From assembly GCF_051960575.1 (NCBI RefSeq), contig NZ_JBQCEE010000267.1, forward strand, positions 1 to 6,405: DNA of 6,405 nt, written 5' to 3'. The notes under the pieces are model-generated. The model was not told the origin of the DNA. It saw only the letters and a program-made list of their open reading frames with translations, and ran no database searches. A program made the translations under genes and the position numbers. Source of the DNA: JBQCEE01 sp051960575 (lineage in GTDB: Bacteria > Actinomycetota > Actinomycetes > Mycobacteriales > Jatrophihabitantaceae). The stretch's first letter is position 1. Every line of letters starts with the position of its first letter. This document shows, one piece after another, positions 5,717-6,405 of this stretch.

Positions 5717-5810
5717 GTCCACTGGGTGTGGGTCGTCCCGATAGCGAGACGGGCGCTGTGATCACTGGCTGGTGGGCACGGCCGCCGGCAAGGGGTGACA
5801 TCGTGTAGCC

Positions 5811-6296
5811 ATGTTCCGGCGGGAGAAGCAGACGAAGCGAGATTTTTCGTCGATCAGTGTCTACAGGCGCCGTGACGCGTTTTGGTTGATCCGGTCTGTG
5901 CAGACAACCGATGGCCTCTGGATGGCCGCACCTAACCAGGTAGCGCCGATGTTGCCGCTTGACGTCGAGCGCGGTCGTCTCGGCACAGCGATTCTCGACG
6001 TACTTGCTGAGGCGACACCTGTCGTTCGACACCCGTCCCGCGATGAGTGGAAGGCAATACGCGAAGACGCCCTCCGGCCGCTCATGCAACAAGCGAAGGT
6101 CCGCAGTTGGAGATCCTTCGAAAGCTTTTCCAAACTGGTCACCGTGCGCCGCGAGGGCAGTCACTTCCACATTGAAGCCTGGAGAAAGGACGCGCCCAAG
6201 GTCGGTGCTTGGGAGCCAGACATGGCGACGCTGCTTGATCTGACCTCACCCACAGCGGTCGAGCTGGGCACGGCAGTGGCTGAGCGATTTGCGTAG
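5811..6296 (+). CDS. Putative CdiI-type (contact-dependent growth inhibition) immunity protein, orphan
   Basis: The 161-residue protein is soluble, with no signal peptide or membrane segment. Its layout recalls small immunity proteins of contact-dependent growth inhibition systems: a basic N-terminus then strands SSISVYRRRDAFWLI and TTDGLWMA (12-39), a helix RLGTAILDVLAEA (56-68), HPSRDEW-containing helices (74-96), SWRSFESFSKLVTVRREG (99-116) and a closing ELGTAVAERF helix. Such proteins bind and block a specific toxin domain in the cytosol. Assignment is from remembered family pattern only, so it is tentative. No CdiA, WXG or other toxin gene is in the window. The ATG at 5811 has only AGGGG at 5791-5795, rather far upstream. 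Codon bias is less GC-extreme than in the flanking genes (for example GATTTTTCG near the start), consistent with separate acquisition. Confidence 0.5.
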   Translation: MFRREKQTKRDFSSISVYRRRDAFWLIRSVQTTDGLWMAAPNQVAPMLPLDVERGRLGTAILDVLAEATPVVRHPSRDEWKAIREDALRPLMQQAKVRSWRSFESFSKLVTVRREGSHFHIEAWRKDAPKVGAWEPDMATLLDLTSPTAVELGTAVAERFA

Positions 6297-6313
6297 ACGG
6301 GCCGAAAGACGGG

Positions 6314-6405
6314 AGCGCGACCATGCCGCTGTCGTCGCGGAGCGCGACCATGCCGCTGTCGTCGCGGAGCGCGACCATGCCGCTGTCGTCGCGGAGCGCG
6401 ACCAT
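6314..6405 (+). repeat. Perfect 27-bp tandem repeat array, continuing past the window
   Basis: Three identical full units (6314-6340, 6341-6367, 6368-6394) plus 11 bases of a fourth run to the window end. Each begins AGCGCGACCATGCCG and ends TCGTCGCGG. Within a unit, CGCGAC and GTCGCG form a 6-bp inverted repeat around 12 bases, and an alternative inner stem CCGC/GCGG is possible, so each unit can fold alone. There are no spacers between units. The array starts 17 bp after the immunity-like gene's stop. On the minus strand 27 bp would read as the nonapeptide MVALRDDSG, but that frame runs antisense through the immunity-like gene and is probably not coding. Confidence 0.9.

Larger units (their letters stand above)
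1549..6405. mobile_element. Integrative element (genomic island or prophage-like), left part only
   Basis: The left border is set by the broken tRNA-Val 3' half. Directly inside it is a tyrosine recombinase reading inward, followed by cargo: regulator, exporter-ABM fusion and an immunity-like gene, all separated by repeat-bearing spacers. No phage structural, replication or conjugation gene is visible, so phage, integrative conjugative element and simple island cannot be told apart here. The right border is outside the window. Assignment of the cargo to the element is by contiguity, since no second att copy of the tRNA 3' end is found in the window. Confidence 0.7.

Noticed and set aside
4166..5761. 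A 531-codon plus-strand frame overlapping the regulator and exporter
   Set aside because: It is very rich in Arg, Pro, Ala and His, the pattern of a shifted frame in GC-rich DNA, whereas the overlapping frame gives a well-formed transporter and ABM domain.
6314..6405. CRISPR array
   Set aside because: Units are contiguous 27-bp copies with no variable spacers, and no cas gene is present.
6139..6405. A minus-strand gene for a protein with MVALRDDSG repeats
   Set aside because: The frame runs antisense into the immunity-like gene, has no recognisable domain after the repeats, and the related repeat copies elsewhere are not in conserved frames. It cannot be excluded fully because the array continues outside the window.

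Overview
The window is uniformly GC-rich, with strong GC bias at third codon positions, AGGAGG-type ribosome sites on some genes and actinobacterial protein families. It most likely comes from an actinobacterial chromosome. The genus cannot be read from the sequence.

Layout. Positions 1-1503 look like resident chromosome: the C-terminal three quarters of an NAD(P)-dependent aldehyde dehydrogenase, followed 28 bp later by a 95-residue zinc-ribbon protein of unknown function. At 1504-1548 lies only the 3' half of a tRNA-Val(GAC) gene on the minus strand, including the encoded CCA and broken in the anticodon loop. No 5' half follows it. Next to it is a complete tyrosine recombinase (1710-3080) with all catalytic residues. 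This is the classic end of an integrative element inserted in the 3' part of a tRNA gene, so everything from about 1549 to the end of the window is read here as element DNA. The other end, where an intact tRNA-Val is expected, lies outside the window.

Element contents. After the integrase come about 760 bp without a convincing gene but with hairpins and short direct repeats (3081-3843). A compact cargo operon follows: an XRE-cupin regulator (3844-4437) overlaps by ATGA a RhtA-like EamA exporter, whose reading frame continues without a stop into an antibiotic-biosynthesis-monooxygenase (ABM) domain (4434-5657). A strong internal ribosome site and ATG at the domain border (5332-5345) suggest that a free ABM protein is also made. 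A triple TGCA operator-like site lies directly before the regulator. The inferred logic is a cupin-sensed small molecule controlling its own export and modification or binding. The next gene (5811-6296) resembles contact-dependent growth inhibition (CdiI-type) immunity proteins and has no toxin partner in view.

Repeats. A motif with core CGACCATGCCG recurs in one orientation in the spaces before the regulator (two copies), after the ABM domain (one copy) and after the immunity-like gene, where it forms a perfect 27-bp tandem array that runs off the window. The copies bracket each cargo module, which is the most unusual structure here. They could be module borders, transposase-binding ends of decayed insertion sequences, or a regulatory or recombination site family.
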